DNA of 64,000 nt, from contig NZ_AP027291.1 of NCBI RefSeq assembly GCF_030295745.1, positions 2,852,001-2,916,000 of the forward strand. The letters are read 5' to 3'. This DNA comes from Mycolicibacterium sp. TUM20985 (GTDB taxonomy: Bacteria > Actinomycetota > Actinomycetes > Mycobacteriales > Mycobacteriaceae). The notes under the pieces are model-generated. The model had not been told where the DNA came from. It worked only from the letters and a program-made list of their open reading frames with translations, and ran no database searches. A program made the position numbers and the translations under genes. Positions 63,181 to 64,000 of the stretch are shown one piece after another; positions within the stretch are counted from its first letter, which is position 1, and every line of letters begins with the position of its first letter.

Positions 63181-63963
63181 GTGACGGTTCCTTTTTCTGG
63201 CACCAACCGCGGTGGACGAAACCTGTCTTCGTCTCCGAAGGCCGCGGACGCGGACCGACACCCCCCGTGGAGCAGGCGGTCAGTTCTGTTCGGCTTCGCG
63301 CTCACGGTGACAGTGCTCGTCGCCCCAGCGCCGGACGCCTACGCGGAGCCCAACAACGGCCAGTGGGACCCGACTCTGCCCGGCGTGCTCAGCGCTGGCG
63401 CTCCTGGTGACCCGCTAGCAATCGCCAACGCCTCACTACAAGCTAGCGCCAACGCGGCCCAAACCACCATGGACCTGGGACGCAAATTCCTTGGAAGTCT
63501 GGGCATTGGAAACCCCGCAGGCAGTCCCACTTCTAGCCTCAGCGGCAACCGCGTCTACGGAAAACAGGCCATCGAATACGTGATCAGGCGAGCCGGAACA
63601 CAAATCGGCGTTCCCTACTCATGGGGCGGCGGCAGCCTCACCGGACCGAGCCGTGGAATCGACTCTGGCGCAGGCACTGTCGGCTTCGACTGCTCGGGCC
63701 TGACCCGCTATGCCTTCGCTGGTGTCGGGGTGCAGCTCCCTCGATTCTCCGGAGCTCAATACGATGCTGGCCGAAAAATACCACCGTCACAAGCCAAACG
63801 GGGTGACCTGTTGTTCTGGGGGCCGGGAGGGGGTCAACACGAAGCCCTCTACCTCGGCGGCGGACAAATGCTCGAAGCGCAACAAACCGGTGTGCCCGTG
63901 AAGGTCTCACCCGTACGCACCGGCGGCATGACACCTTATGTAACCCGCATCATAGAGAGTTAG
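63181..63963 (+). CDS. Secreted NlpC/P60 peptidoglycan hydrolase, RipB/RipD-like
   Basis: 260 residues, GTG 63181 after AAGGAG. Signal peptide with twin Arg (SRRSVLFGFALTVTVLVA..DAYA-EP). A linker of ~80 residues precedes the C-terminal NlpC/P60 domain: GVPYSWGGGSLTGPSRGIDSG, catalytic FDCSGLTRYAF (Cys171), RGDLLFWGPGGGQHEALYLG (His220) and MLEAQQTGVPVKVSPVR. Length and motifs fit the short mycobacterial RipB/RipD endopeptidases, which cut stem peptides. RipD lacks an active Cys; this one has Cys and His, so it resembles RipB. It may be a cargo gene of the acquired region or cell-wall help for transfer. Confidence 0.88.
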   Translation: MTVPFSGTNRGGRNLSSSPKAADADRHPPWSRRSVLFGFALTVTVLVAPAPDAYAEPNNGQWDPTLPGVLSAGAPGDPLAIANASLQASANAAQTTMDLGRKFLGSLGIGNPAGSPTSSLSGNRVYGKQAIEYVIRRAGTQIGVPYSWGGGSLTGPSRGIDSGAGTVGFDCSGLTRYAFAGVGVQLPRFSGAQYDAGRKIPPSQAKRGDLLFWGPGGGQHEALYLGGGQMLEAQQTGVPVKVSPVRTGGMTPYVTRIIES

Positions 63964-64000
63964 CAGGCCGCACGACGCTGTGCGTTTCGTCAAGTGATTT

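Noticed and set aside
1..64000. CRISPR arrays or DDE-type insertion sequences
   Set aside because: No regularly spaced repeats and no DDE transposase frame were found; mobility genes here are all tyrosine recombinases.

Overview
The window is high-GC DNA from an actinobacterium, almost certainly a Mycobacteriaceae member close to the fast-growing Mycolicibacterium group. The evidence is a set of lineage-typical genes: a PknF-like Ser/Thr kinase, an MPT64-like antigen gene, an EspC-like type VII secretion substrate, a PecA-type aspartic protease, a deazaflavin (F420)-type nitroreductase and a RipB-like NlpC/P60 hydrolase. Overlapping ATGA/GTGA start-stop junctions and GTG starts are frequent.

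Layout. (1) 1-6.4 kb is the right end of a DNA-modification/defence island. It holds the C-terminus of a probable GHKL ATPase, a cytosine-5 methyltransferase carrying a C-terminal HhH-GPD-like domain with an endonuclease III type Fe-S cysteine motif, a Vsr nuclease, a second C5 methyltransferase and an OLD-like ATPase/TOPRIM protein. Its right edge cuts the 3' end of a type VII secretion gene. (2) 6.4-24.6 kb is mostly chromosomal backbone: secretion substrates, a duplicated and truncated ThrE fragment facing an MPT64-like gene without a signal peptide, kinase, transporter, AraC regulator, aspartic protease, TPP enzyme, Tex, diguanylate cyclase and acyltransferase. (3) 24.67-28.04 kb is a recombinase-in-trio (RIT) element: three overlapping tyrosine recombinase genes between perfect 33-bp inverted repeats. 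Two of the three genes are frameshifted, and a gene fragment abuts its right end. (4) 28-43.6 kb is backbone again, including a very large M6-like metalloprotease, a MycE-like methyltransferase, an orphan TctC-type binding protein, an LLM oxidoreductase and an AraC pseudogene fragment.

(5) At 43.7 kb lies the 3' half of a tRNA-Pro(GGG), a typical integration scar. Everything to its right up to the window end looks like acquired DNA. First comes a three-gene cassette (active-looking tyrosine recombinase, XRE regulator, zinc-ribbon protein with a degenerate recombinase domain). A zeta-type toxin/antitoxin pair with two spaced operators follows, then a copper module (CsoR boxes, DUF6153 and DUF305 proteins, CsoR, CopZ, a doubly damaged CopA). 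Last is an eight-gene operon encoding a complex I membrane arm (NuoA, H, J, K, L, M, N-like) with no NADH or Fe-S modules. In place of the peripheral arm it has one protein that looks like a degenerate NuoB/NuoD fusion with a Met/His/Asp-rich linker. The NuoN-like subunit lacks the conserved Glu and Lys of its channel. A RipB-like peptidoglycan hydrolase closes the window.

The best candidates for undescribed biology are the orphan complex-I-like operon, the methyltransferase/HhH-GPD fusion in the left island, and the recombinase/XRE/zinc-ribbon cassette.
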